From the NCBI GenBank assembly GCA_020849665.1, contig JADLFX010000058.1:1-41106 (forward strand): a stretch of 41,106 nucleotides of DNA, given 5' to 3'. A model generated the notes under the pieces. It was not told the origin of the DNA. It was given only the letters and a program-made list of their open reading frames with translations, and searched no databases. The DNA comes from Planctomycetota bacterium (GTDB lineage Bacteria > Planctomycetota > UBA1135 > UBA2386). The translations under genes and the position numbers were made by a program. This document shows positions 8,257 through 14,752 of this stretch, piece after piece; positions within the stretch are counted from its first letter, which is position 1, and every line of letters starts with the position of its first letter.

Positions 8257-8764
8257 GGGGCTCCTCCTTGCGGTTGGCGCGCGCCGCGAGCGCGACGCGC
8301 AGCTTGTCCTTGATGCGGTGCAGCCTGGTGCCCACGTTGGCCACCGAGATGCCGAGCACGTCGGCGATCGAGGCGTGGTCGTTCCCGTCGAGGTGGAGCA
8401 GCACCAGCGCCTTGTCGCACGGACCCAGGTCGTCGACGCAGCGCAGCAGGAGCTGGACGTCCTCGGCGGGCTCGACTCCCGGACCGGCGGCGGCCGTGAT
8501 CGCGTGCTCCTCGAGCGGGAGGCGGCGCTCGCGGTGCCGGCGCTCGCGGCGGTGGAACGAGATCGCCACGTTGAGCGCCACGCGATAGACCCAGGTCGTC
8601 TCGCGGAACCGCGGGTCGTAGCGGTGCGCGGAGCGCCAGAGCTGGACCAGGATCTCCTGCACCACGTCCTCGCGGTCCGTCGCGTCCCGGCACCAGGCGT
8701 GGGCGATCTTGTGGATCAACCCCGCGTTGCGGCGGATCAGGTCTGCGAACGGGGACGCTTCCAT
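8243..8764 (-). CDS. ECF-type RNA polymerase sigma factor
   Basis: A 173-residue sigma-70 family protein consisting of region 2 and region 4 only. Region 2 includes DREDVVQEILVQLWRSAHRY and the promoter-melting stretch TTWVYRVALNVAISFHRRE; region 4 is a helix-turn-helix with DHASIADVLGISVANVGTRL followed by HRIKDKLR. The ATG at 8764 gives the usual ECF length; the open frame extends to 9055 but that part reads like noncoding GC-rich sequence. The gene overlaps the downstream membrane protein gene by 14 bp and is divergent from a small membrane protein gene at 8928. Target promoters are unknown. Confidence 0.9.
   Translation of the reverse strand: MEASPFADLIRRNAGLIHKIAHAWCRDATDREDVVQEILVQLWRSAHRYDPRFRETTWVYRVALNVAISFHRRERRHRERRLPLEEHAITAAAGPGVEPAEDVQLLLRCVDDLGPCDKALVLLHLDGNDHASIADVLGISVANVGTRLHRIKDKLRVALAARANRKEEPRATR
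8261..8269 (-). promoter_or_regulatory. Strong Shine-Dalgarno for the membrane protein gene
   Basis: On the minus strand the bases read AAGGAGGAG and end four nucleotides before the GTG at 8256. It lies within the end of the sigma factor gene. This is the most perfect ribosome site noticed in the window and fixes the GTG as the start. Confidence 0.75.
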
Positions 8765-8927
8765 CGGCACCGCGACATGATTCGCGCGCGGACCGGCCGG
8801 CATCACGGATCCGCGCGGATTTCCCGGCGCGGGCGCCAGGCGGCGTGCCCAGGTTCTTCGACCCGGAACTTCCCACCGGGTGGTCCCGCCGCTACCACCG
8901 GGGCTCCGCCTCCCCCCCACCACCGCC

Positions 8928-9170
8928 ATGCGTGCCACCCTCCGCGTCCTGAGCATCCTCCTCGTTGCAGCCGGCGCAGGCCTGCTCGTGTACGGCCTGA
9001 ACACGGACGCGGAGTCGTACCGTGCGCCATTCGGCCTCGATGGCCTGATGCGCAAGCCGGCGGAGTTGATGGGCTACGCCGCGGGCCTGCTCGTGGCCGG
9101 CGTCCTGCTGCTCCTGCTCTTCGGCGTGCGGTCGCCCGGCGCCGAGAAGGCGGGCTTCGAGAAGAGCTAG
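8928..9170 (+). CDS. Small two-helix membrane protein
   Basis: An 80-residue protein with two hydrophobic helices, roughly residues 5-23 and 47-66, joined by a 22-residue polar loop (NTDAESYRAPFGLDGLMRKP) and ending in a short charged tail. I do not recognise a family. The ATG at 8928 starts directly before the first helix; an upstream in-frame start at 8880 would add only a proline-rich run. It lies head to head with the sigma factor gene with 163 bp between the starts, so it could be a target of that sigma factor, but this is only suggested by position. Confidence 0.6.
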   Translation: MRATLRVLSILLVAAGAGLLVYGLNTDAESYRAPFGLDGLMRKPAELMGYAAGLLVAGVLLLLLFGVRSPGAEKAGFEKS

Positions 9171-9318
9171 GGCCCCGCGCGCGCAGGCGTCGCAGCGTGC
9201 GGCGTGCATGCCTTGCTCGGTCGCGATCGCCCAGCCACCGCGCTCCGCTCCTGGCCCCCGGCCGACGCGTCCCGGGCGACGAAAGCGCAGGCTTGCTCAG
9301 CGGCGCGCCGGCCCGAAC

Positions 9319-9783
9319 ATGCGGCGCATGGTCCGGGACGGCGCGCGTGGGTCGGTGGCGTATTTCGCGGGCTGGCTCCTCGCCCTCGTCCCCGTGTCGG
9401 CACTGCTGGGGCAGCTGGTGGTGGCGAAGGCCGTGGGCGCGGCGGACGGGAGCGAGACGTGGTGGCTGCTCGGCGCAGCGGCCGGTGCCGTGCTCGCCGT
9501 GCTCCTGGCGCTGGCCACGCGGCGCAGGGCCGGCGCGCACCTCGTCCTCGAGGTGGCCGGCATCGGCTTCGTCGTGCTCGGGCTCGCGGCCGCGGCCTGG
9601 GGGATCCTGGCGGCCGGTCCGGCCTCGGGCGGCCACGGCAGCATGGCCGGATTGGGACGCTTCTACTCGGCGCTCGCCGCCGTGGTGCCCCTCGGGGTCG
9701 GCGCCCCGCTGTGGTGGGCCGGCAGGAGCGGCCGGCGCAGGCTCGCGGCGAAGGACGCGCGCGCGGAACGCCTCCCCGACTGA
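9319..9783 (+). CDS. Hypothetical four-helix membrane protein
   Basis: A 154-residue protein with hydrophobic segments at about residues 12-33, 44-62, 68-90 and 110-128, and a basic C-terminal end (GRSGRRRLAAKDARAER). The start at 9319 (MRRMVRDG) gives a basic leader before the first helix; a second ATG at 9328 is equally possible, and the frame is open upstream to 9208 without convincing protein features. No domain was recognised. It converges on the secreted protein gene at 9818 with 34 bp between the two stop codons. Confidence 0.55.
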   Translation: MRRMVRDGARGSVAYFAGWLLALVPVSALLGQLVVAKAVGAADGSETWWLLGAAAGAVLAVLLALATRRRAGAHLVLEVAGIGFVVLGLAAAAWGILAAGPASGGHGSMAGLGRFYSALAAVVPLGVGAPLWWAGRSGRRRLAAKDARAERLPD

Positions 9784-9788
9784 GCCGA

Positions 9789-9806
9789 CGCCGCACTGGC
9801 GCGGCG
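9789..9806. terminator. Weak hairpin between convergent genes
   Basis: Six-base arms CGCCGC (9789-9794) and GCGGCG (9801-9806) with a six-base loop lie in the 34-bp gap between two convergent stop codons. No T-run follows on either strand, so it would be at best a structure-only terminator. Confidence 0.25.
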
Positions 9807-9817
9807 CAGCAGGACGA

Positions 9818-10870
9818 TCAGGTGCGGAAGAGCACGACCAGCCCGGCGAACGGGTTCACCCAGCCCCCCGGGTCCGTGGCCGAGTAGTAGCTCAGGACCT
9901 GCTTCACGCGGACCGGGTCCGGGAACCCGGACGGGGTGGTGATCGCGGCGCCGGGCGAGAGCACCCACGGATACGGCGCCTGCGCGGGATCGTGCGCGAC
10001 CGCCTGGCAGTGGATCGTCACGCCCAGCATGCCCGGCTGCGCCGGCAGGGTCGTCGTGTAGGCGATGTCGCCGGCGACCGGGATGGCGGGCAGCGTGAGG
10101 AGCGCGGCGTCGGACCGCAGCTTCGTGCAGAGCCCAGGCACGGCGAGATCGGGGTCGGTGGCGCCCAGCAGGAACGCCGCGAACGACGTCGTCGGCAGCG
10201 GCAGGTTGTAGGCCTTCCACACGACATGGACCCGGTCGGGATCGATCCTGGTGGCGGAACCGGCATCGAGCAGGATCGGCCGGCTCTGGTTGGTCGCCAC
10301 GCATCCGGCCCCGTCGAAGCGCGCCGTGCCCTGGAGCCCGTTGACGTCGCTGTGCCAGTCGGCGGGGTAGTAGCCCTTGTTCGTGGTGCCGAAGACGGTC
10401 ACCTCCCACACGAGGTCGGCCTGGCCCGAGTACGCGAACGGCGCGTCGAAGAGGACCCCGGTCGTGAACGGGGCAGGCACGCCCTGGCCGTTGACCCACG
10501 AGGGCAGGCTCCACGCGCGACGCGCGAAGACGACCACCCGCGGTCCCGTGTAGTTGCCCGCGTAGGCGCTCTGCACCGCTGCGAAGTCTCCCGTGCCGAT
10601 CGCGACCTCCGCGTCGAGCGTGCGCGCGACCGCCTGCGGCTCGGGCGTCGTGTCGCCCCTGCGCCGGAACGCGATCCCGGTCAGGGTCCGTGCCGTGCCG
10701 CGCAGATCGCCGTGCACCTGCTGGCAGCGCGAGACGTCGCGGAACGGCCAGTCGGACCAGTACGAGCCGGGACGGGAGGCCAGCTTCACCGGCGAGACGA
10801 CGCCGTTCTGCGCACAGAGGAGAGAGGCGCCGAAGAGCACGGCGATCCCGAGGCGAGTGGGTGTGCCCAT
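9818..10870 (-). CDS. Secreted protein of unknown function
   Basis: A 350-residue protein with a clear signal peptide (TRLGIAVLFGASLLCAQNG, residues 5-23). The ATG at 10870 is chosen because it places the signal at the N-terminus; an open frame extends to 11236 but that stretch is proline- and arginine-rich without domain character. The mature part opens with GSYWSDWPFRDVSRCQQVHG, has scattered Cys residues that could form disulfides (QQV-adjacent, GCVATN, GLCTKL, IHCQAV), and ends near GGWVNPFAGLVVLFRT. The composition is rich in beta-prone and aromatic residues. I know no family assignment; secreted proteins with this style are frequent in Planctomycetota. Confidence 0.65.
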   Translation of the reverse strand: MGTPTRLGIAVLFGASLLCAQNGVVSPVKLASRPGSYWSDWPFRDVSRCQQVHGDLRGTARTLTGIAFRRRGDTTPEPQAVARTLDAEVAIGTGDFAAVQSAYAGNYTGPRVVVFARRAWSLPSWVNGQGVPAPFTTGVLFDAPFAYSGQADLVWEVTVFGTTNKGYYPADWHSDVNGLQGTARFDGAGCVATNQSRPILLDAGSATRIDPDRVHVVWKAYNLPLPTTSFAAFLLGATDPDLAVPGLCTKLRSDAALLTLPAIPVAGDIAYTTTLPAQPGMLGVTIHCQAVAHDPAQAPYPWVLSPGAAITTPSGFPDPVRVKQVLSYYSATDPGGWVNPFAGLVVLFRT

Positions 10871-11100
10871 GACAGACACGCTATCCGGCCCGCGTCCGGG
10901 CGGCTCCCCCTGCGGTGGCCCCTTCCCCCGCCGCACGGTTCGGCCGGTGACGGCCGACGGGCGGGCGCGGCTCGGGGCCGCGGCAGGGCCGTCGCGACGC
11001 GCCGACGGTGCGTGGGAAGGAACGGGGCGCGGCGGACTGCTGCCTTGCAGGCTGGCGGCGCGCGGAAGCGTGCCCGGGTGCGCCGGGGTGCCAGTCGAGG

Positions 11101-11198
11101 GATCCTGGCCACCGGGATCGGGCACCCCGTTCGCCAAGGGGGTGCCGGGCGCCGCGGTCCACACGGATGGTGGTCCGCCAATGCGGGTGGCCAGGATC
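11101..11198. repeat. Nested inverted repeats
   Basis: Outer arms are GATCCTGGCCACC at 11101-11113 and GGTGGCCAGGATC at 11186-11198, a perfect 13-bp inverted repeat with 72 bp between them. Inside, GGCACCCC at 11121-11128 and GGGGTGCC at 11139-11146 form a second perfect hairpin with a 10-base loop. The structure could be a folded leader or a protein-binding array; nothing here shows which. Confidence 0.6.
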
Positions 11199-11297
11199 GG
11201 TCGGTGGGGAAGGCGGCACGGCGGCGGGAACGCCACGCGGAGGCTCGGTATCCTCCGCAGCCTGACGCGTCGTCGGCGTCACCGTCACCACAGTCAC

Positions 11298-11304
11298 GGA
11301 GGGA
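11298..11304 (+). promoter_or_regulatory. Ribosome binding site of the DUF1801 gene
   Basis: GGAGGGA ends five bases before the ATG at 11310, which selects that ATG over in-frame codons further upstream. Confidence 0.65.
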
Positions 11305-11309
11305 GCACC

Positions 11310-11783
11310 ATGGCCAGCAGGACATCCAAGAAGCCAGCGAAGGTCGCGAAGAAGGCGACTGCCAAGCGGGTCTCGGCGAAGCCGAGGCTCCTGTCGGGGG
11401 GCAACCCGCAGATTCCCAAGGCCGACGGGGACGCCCCCGTGCAGGCCTACATCGCGGCCATGCCCGGCTGGAAAGGCGACGTCGGCCGCCGCCTCGATGC
11501 GCTCATCACGCGCACCGTGCCCGATGTGCGCAAGGCCGTGCGGTGGAACTCGCCGTTCTATGGCATCGAGGGTCAGGGATGGTTCCTCGGCATCCATTGC
11601 CTCATGAGGTACGTCAAGGTCGCGTTCTTCCGCGGCACGTCGCTGCGTCCCGTCCCCCCCGTCGAGTCGAAGAACGAGGGCACGCGCTACCTCCACATCC
11701 ACGAGGGCGAGCCCCTCGACGAGGAGCGCGTGGCGAGTTGGATACGGCAGGCGTCGAGGATGCCGGGGGAGAAGTGCTTCTGA
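11310..11783 (+). CDS. DUF1801 domain protein
   Basis: A 157-residue cytoplasmic protein. The first 25 residues are rich in Lys and Ala (MASRTSKKPAKVAKKATAKR), resembling the basic tails of DNA-binding proteins. The rest matches the DUF1801 (YdhG-like) fold: VQAYIAAMPGWKGDVGRRLDALI, then PDVRKAVRWNSPFYG with the conserved W and G, KVAFFRGTSLRP and the C-terminal DEERVASWIRQA. Members are small monomeric or dimeric proteins of unknown role. Preceded by a good ribosome site and followed by a possible hairpin (11789-11815). Confidence 0.85.
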   Translation: MASRTSKKPAKVAKKATAKRVSAKPRLLSGGNPQIPKADGDAPVQAYIAAMPGWKGDVGRRLDALITRTVPDVRKAVRWNSPFYGIEGQGWFLGIHCLMRYVKVAFFRGTSLRPVPPVESKNEGTRYLHIHEGEPLDEERVASWIRQASRMPGEKCF

Positions 11784-11788
11784 GGTGC

Positions 11789-11815
11789 CCGTCGCCGCTC
11801 CGCGGCGGCCGACGG
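11789..11815 (+). terminator. Imperfect GC hairpin after the DUF1801 gene
   Basis: The sequence CCGTCGCCGC is followed after a short loop by GCGGCGGCCGACGG, which can fold back with a small bulge. It begins six bases after the stop codon at 11783. No T-run follows. Confidence 0.3.
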
Positions 11816-11947
11816 CGCAGGACTCGGCGCGCGCCACCAAGGCGGCCGGCCGAGCTGTCAGCCGGCGCAACGCCTCCCGGTCGGGCACCTTCGCGAGGCC
11901 ACAGCGGACGACGCATCGCGCCGTCTGGAGGAGATGGGCGGGCGACC

Positions 11948-11975
11948 TTGGCCGGCCAGCGGCGTCGAGTAGGAT
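11948..11975 (+). promoter_or_regulatory. Probable promoter of the tRNA-Arg gene
   Basis: TTGGCC (11948-11953) and TAGGAT (11970-11975) are separated by 16 bases and would start transcription a few bases before the tRNA 5' end at 11989. Each hexamer matches four of six bases of the housekeeping consensus. Confidence 0.5.
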
Positions 11976-11988
11976 CCGCCGCCCACGA

Positions 11989-12065
11989 GCGCCCGTAGCT
12001 CAGTTGGATAGAGCACGGCTTTCCTAAAGCCGGGGTCGCAGGTTCGACTCCTGCCGGGCGTACCA
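11989..12065 (+). tRNA. tRNA-Arg (anticodon CCT)
   Basis: A 77-nt cloverleaf with CCA encoded. The acceptor stem is GCGCCCG (11989-11995) with CGGGCGT; the first pair is G-T, the rest are Watson-Crick. The D stem is GCTC/GAGC, the anticodon stem CGGCT/AGCCG encloses loop TTCCTAA with anticodon CCT at 12023-12025, and the T arm is GCAGG-TTCGACT-CCTGC. The discriminator is A followed by CCA (12063-12065). It reads AGG codons. No other tRNA is adjacent. Confidence 0.96.
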
Positions 12066-12538
12066 AACCCCTGCTCGGCCGCCGGACCCGAGTGCATGGG
12101 GGAGGCCGGGACGGCGATCCGCGACGTCCGTGCGAGCGTGAAGACCCGGCGGGTGCGTGGCAGTCCTCTTGTGGTCGCCTGCGCCACGGCACACAGGTTC
12201 ACGTGCGGAGGAGCCGGCCCCCCGAGCGGGGATCCCCATGCCCCGCGCGGGCACCCTGGATCGGGAACCGTTCAGCGAATCACGTGACCCGGGCGGTAGC
12301 AGGCCGGGACCGGCCAAGGCCGCGCGTGGGATGCGCCGGCCGCGGCCAACCCTCGGGGCCTCGACAGGGAACGGTGGCGCACCGCCGCTCCTGCTGGGCG
12401 GCACGTACGCAGCCAGGCAGACGGACTCGCGCACTCTTCCTCCGCTATCACCGCGTGCGACGGGTCCCTCTCGAGGCACAGGACTGCGCCTCCCGACTCG
12501 AACCACCGCACCGAGCGCGGGGTAGAGTGCGCTGGCTC
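12066..12538. other. 473-bp intergenic region without a recognisable gene
   Basis: Between tRNA-Arg and the DUF488 gene no frame shows a supported protein on either strand; the minus-strand frames that read through the tRNA are artefacts. A TAGAGT hexamer at 12523-12528 lies ten bases before the DUF488 start and may be a -10 element without a clear -35. Confidence 0.55.
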
Positions 12539-12922
12539 ATGCCGGTCAAGACCAAGCGCTGGAACGACCCGATGGGATCGGACGACGGCTTCCGCGTCCT
12601 CATCTGCCGGTTCCGGCCACGAGGCCTGCGGAGAACGCAGGCGACCTGGGACGAATGGTGCAAGGACCTGGGGCCCAGCCCGGCGCTCCTGACCGCGTTC
12701 CGCGCCGAGGGGCGGTCCAAGATCGGCTGGAGCGAATACCGGCGACGCTACCTGGCCGAGATGCAGGATCGCGGGCCCCTGGTCCGTGCGCTGGCGGATC
12801 GGATCCGGCGCGGCGGCACGGTCACGCTGCTCTGCGCGTCATCGTGCACCGACGAGCGACGCTGCCACCGGAGCCTCCTGCGCGAGCTGATCGAACGCGA
12901 GCTGCGCCGTGCACGCGACTGA
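12539..12922 (+). CDS. DUF488 family protein
   Basis: A 127-residue cytoplasmic protein. The C-terminal signature TLLCASSCTDERRCHRSLL (about residues 96-114), with Cys99, Cys109 and His110, matches the LLCxE...CHR motif of DUF488. Upstream, the conserved region IGWSEYRRRYLAEMQ corresponds to the WxxFxxxYxxEL stretch of the family. Two basic-aromatic motifs at the start (KTKRWNDP, RFRPRGL) are also usual. The second E of the canonical LLCxE motif is replaced by Ser here. The activity of the family is unknown. The ATG at 12539 gives the usual length (family about 115-130 residues). Confidence 0.85.
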   Translation: MPVKTKRWNDPMGSDDGFRVLICRFRPRGLRRTQATWDEWCKDLGPSPALLTAFRAEGRSKIGWSEYRRRYLAEMQDRGPLVRALADRIRRGGTVTLLCASSCTDERRCHRSLLRELIERELRRARD

Positions 12923-13052
12923 GTGCTCTGGCCGCGAAGCTCGCCATCGATGCACGGACGCCACCGAGGTCCGCGGACCCGACGCACGACCCGCGGACCG
13001 CGGCGGGGGCTGGCTCCGCCCCGGATTGACGACCGGCACACCCGGGACGACC

Positions 13053-13077
13053 ATGACCGGGACCACCGGATGACCGG
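13053..13077 (+). repeat. Direct repeats ATGACCGG upstream of an unknown gene
   Basis: ATGACCGG occurs at 13053-13060 and again at 13070-13077, a 17-bp period, with further GACCGG and GACCACCGG copies between and just upstream (13031, 13061). The array ends 15 bases before the ATG at 13093 and could be an operator; no test is possible from sequence alone. Confidence 0.4.
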
Positions 13078-13092
13078 CGAGGGCTTGGTCCG

Positions 13093-13926
13093 ATGAACCA
13101 CCCCAGAACCTGGATCCTCGCGACGCTTGCAGCCGGTAGCCTCGCACTGCTCCTGCCGCTCGCGCGGACGCCCGATCCGGAAGGTGCCCCGCCCCGAGGC
13201 ATCGCGAACGGGATCCTCGGCCTGGAGCGCGCGGGCGGGATCCTGCGAAGCGAGCTGCCGGCACCGGAAACGCCTGCCGGCGCGGAGCCGGCGGTGCCGC
13301 AGAGACTCGATCTCCAAGCGATCGACGACCGCGGACGGCTGACAACCCATGAGGCAGATCAGGTGCGCACGGCGCTCGACCTGCAGATCGCGGACACGCG
13401 GCGCGTGCTCTGGAGCGCGGTGGCAAGGGGCGACGCACACTCCCGGCTCAGCGCCGCCGAGCTGGAGGCGGATCTCGCCATGCTCACCACAGCGAGGGAG
13501 CGTCTGCGCGACGGCGAGTACGTCACGGTGCCCGCGGACACGCCGTACCCGCCTCTGCCCGGGCACGTCGACCGGATGCGCACCTGCCGAGTGGCGCGGC
13601 GTGGCGAGGAGTGGCTCGACGTGTGGTGGTTCTTCGACCGGCGAACTGGGGAGTACGGCGCGGCGGTGAAGGCGCGGGACCTGGCACTCACGCAATACGT
13701 CGAGCAGGCAGCCGCTGCATTCAACCGGCTCGACGTGCGTGAGCGCGAGGCGTGGTACCGGCGCGAGGCGCGGTTCCGCGCGGAGATCCTGCGCCTGGAG
13801 CGGATCCGGCAGGCGCGGGAGCTCACCGAGGACGAGCGCGCGCAGATGGCACAGTCCCAGAGCTCCATCGAGGAGTGGCGGATCGACATCGATCCACGCA
13901 CATTCCTCGCGACGCCCCGGCGCTGA
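13093..13926 (+). CDS. Exported or membrane-anchored protein of unknown function
   Basis: A 277-residue protein with one N-terminal hydrophobic segment (residues 7-24, WILATLAAGSLALLLPLA), either a signal peptide or an anchor. The remainder is hydrophilic and mostly helical, with a Pro/Ala-rich linker at about 30-75 and charged helices toward the end (EREAWYRREARFRAEILRLERIRQARELTEDERAQM). A central LDVWWFFDRRTGEYGAAV stretch looks like a small beta element. I recognise no family. Direct repeats lie just before its start codon. Confidence 0.6.
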   Translation: MNHPRTWILATLAAGSLALLLPLARTPDPEGAPPRGIANGILGLERAGGILRSELPAPETPAGAEPAVPQRLDLQAIDDRGRLTTHEADQVRTALDLQIADTRRVLWSAVARGDAHSRLSAAELEADLAMLTTARERLRDGEYVTVPADTPYPPLPGHVDRMRTCRVARRGEEWLDVWWFFDRRTGEYGAAVKARDLALTQYVEQAAAAFNRLDVREREAWYRREARFRAEILRLERIRQARELTEDERAQMAQSQSSIEEWRIDIDPRTFLATPRR

Positions 13927-14056
13927 CGTCGCGCCAGCACTTCCCTCCGTCAGCCTCCCGACCGCCGGCCCCGGGATCCGCCTGCAGCGCCGAAGTCCTC
14001 GGCCTCCTGCTGCTCCCGCGCCTTCGGACGTCGGACCTCGGATTCTGACCAGCGCC

Positions 14057-14752
14057 CTAGTCCACCACGCCCACCCCCGCGGGCTCGGTGAAGCCGCGGA
14101 CCAGGTCATGGCGCACGCGCAACCAGGAGGGTCCGCGCTCCTCGATCCGGACCACCTCGCCGGCGCGCAGGCGCAGCACGGGGGGAAGGCCGGGGTCCGG
14201 CGCAGCACGCAGTGCGATCTCGGGCGCCAGGACCACGCCCTCCGGCGGACCCGGGAACCACTCGCGCCGCGCCCTGTGGCCGGCGAGGGCGAGGCCGAGG
14301 CCCACGAACACGGCGCCGAGGATGCGCGCGGCTGCGCCACGCGCGAAGACGAGCGCCAGCAGGCCGAGGCTCTGGAGGCCGGCGACCAGGGCGAGGACGG
14401 CCGCCGCGGGCAGCCGGTCCACCGCGTGCGTCCAGCGCGGCGCCGCGGGGGCGTCCGCCGCAGCGGTGCCGAGCTGGCGCTCCGCCAGGTGCAGGTGGAA
14501 CGAGAGTTCCCGGTCGCCGGGCAGGCGCAGGAGCGCGCGGCGATAGTGCAGCACGGCCTCGGCGTGGCGGCCCAGGCGGTACGCGCAATTGCCCAGGTTG
14601 CACAGGATCTCGCCGGCCGCGGCGCCGGGCTGGGCGAGCGCCTCGCGGTAGAGCTCGTAGGCCTCCTGATAGCGACCGGCGCGGTAGGCGCGCTCGGCGG
14701 CGGTGGGATCGCCGCCGAGGAACAGCACGAGCGCGAGCAGGACTGCGGTCAC
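14057..14752 (-). CDS. batE: BatE-like protein (TPR plus SH3-like domain)
   Basis: A 231-residue protein with a short N-terminal hydrophobic signal (AVLLALVLFLGG), tetratricopeptide helices at about residues 18-85 (AERAYRAGRYQEAYELYREAL and NLGNCAYRLGRHAEAVLHYRRAL), two transmembrane segments at about 113-160 and a C-terminal bacterial SH3-like domain (APEIALRAAPDPGLPPVLRLRAGEVVRIEERGPSWLRVR, abbreviated here to its ends APEIALR and WLRVR). This order, TPR-TM-TM-SH3, is that of BatE in Bacteroides-aerotolerance operons. The GTG at 14752 overlaps the batD stop as GTGA. Last gene of the Bat block. Confidence 0.82.
   Translation of the reverse strand: MTAVLLALVLFLGGDPTAAERAYRAGRYQEAYELYREALAQPGAAAGEILCNLGNCAYRLGRHAEAVLHYRRALLRLPGDRELSFHLHLAERQLGTAAADAPAAPRWTHAVDRLPAAAVLALVAGLQSLGLLALVFARGAAARILGAVFVGLGLALAGHRARREWFPGPPEGVVLAPEIALRAAPDPGLPPVLRLRAGEVVRIEERGPSWLRVRHDLVRGFTEPAGVGVVD

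Larger units (their letters stand above)
10871..11309. other. 439-bp divergent intergenic region with inverted repeats
   Basis: The stretch lies between the start of the secreted protein gene (minus) and the DUF1801 gene (plus). Frames are open by GC bias only. It contains nested inverted repeats at 11101-11198 and a shorter one at 11237-11258 (arms GCGGAGG and CCTCCGC, eight-base spacer), the latter 52 bp before the DUF1801 start. No convincing -35/-10 pair was seen. Confidence 0.6.

Noticed and set aside
8765..9055. Extended N-terminus for the sigma factor
   Set aside because: The added part would overlap the divergent small membrane protein gene and lacks sigma-region features.
10871..11236. 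Extension of the secreted protein gene upstream to 11236
   Set aside because: The extra residues are proline- and arginine-rich, and the signal peptide would become internal; the ATG at 10870 fits better.
11858..12506. Minus-strand frames reading through the tRNA, giving GRSRTCDPGF-type peptide
   Set aside because: This is the usual artefact of translating a tRNA gene in reverse; the cloverleaf is complete and no protein features flank it.
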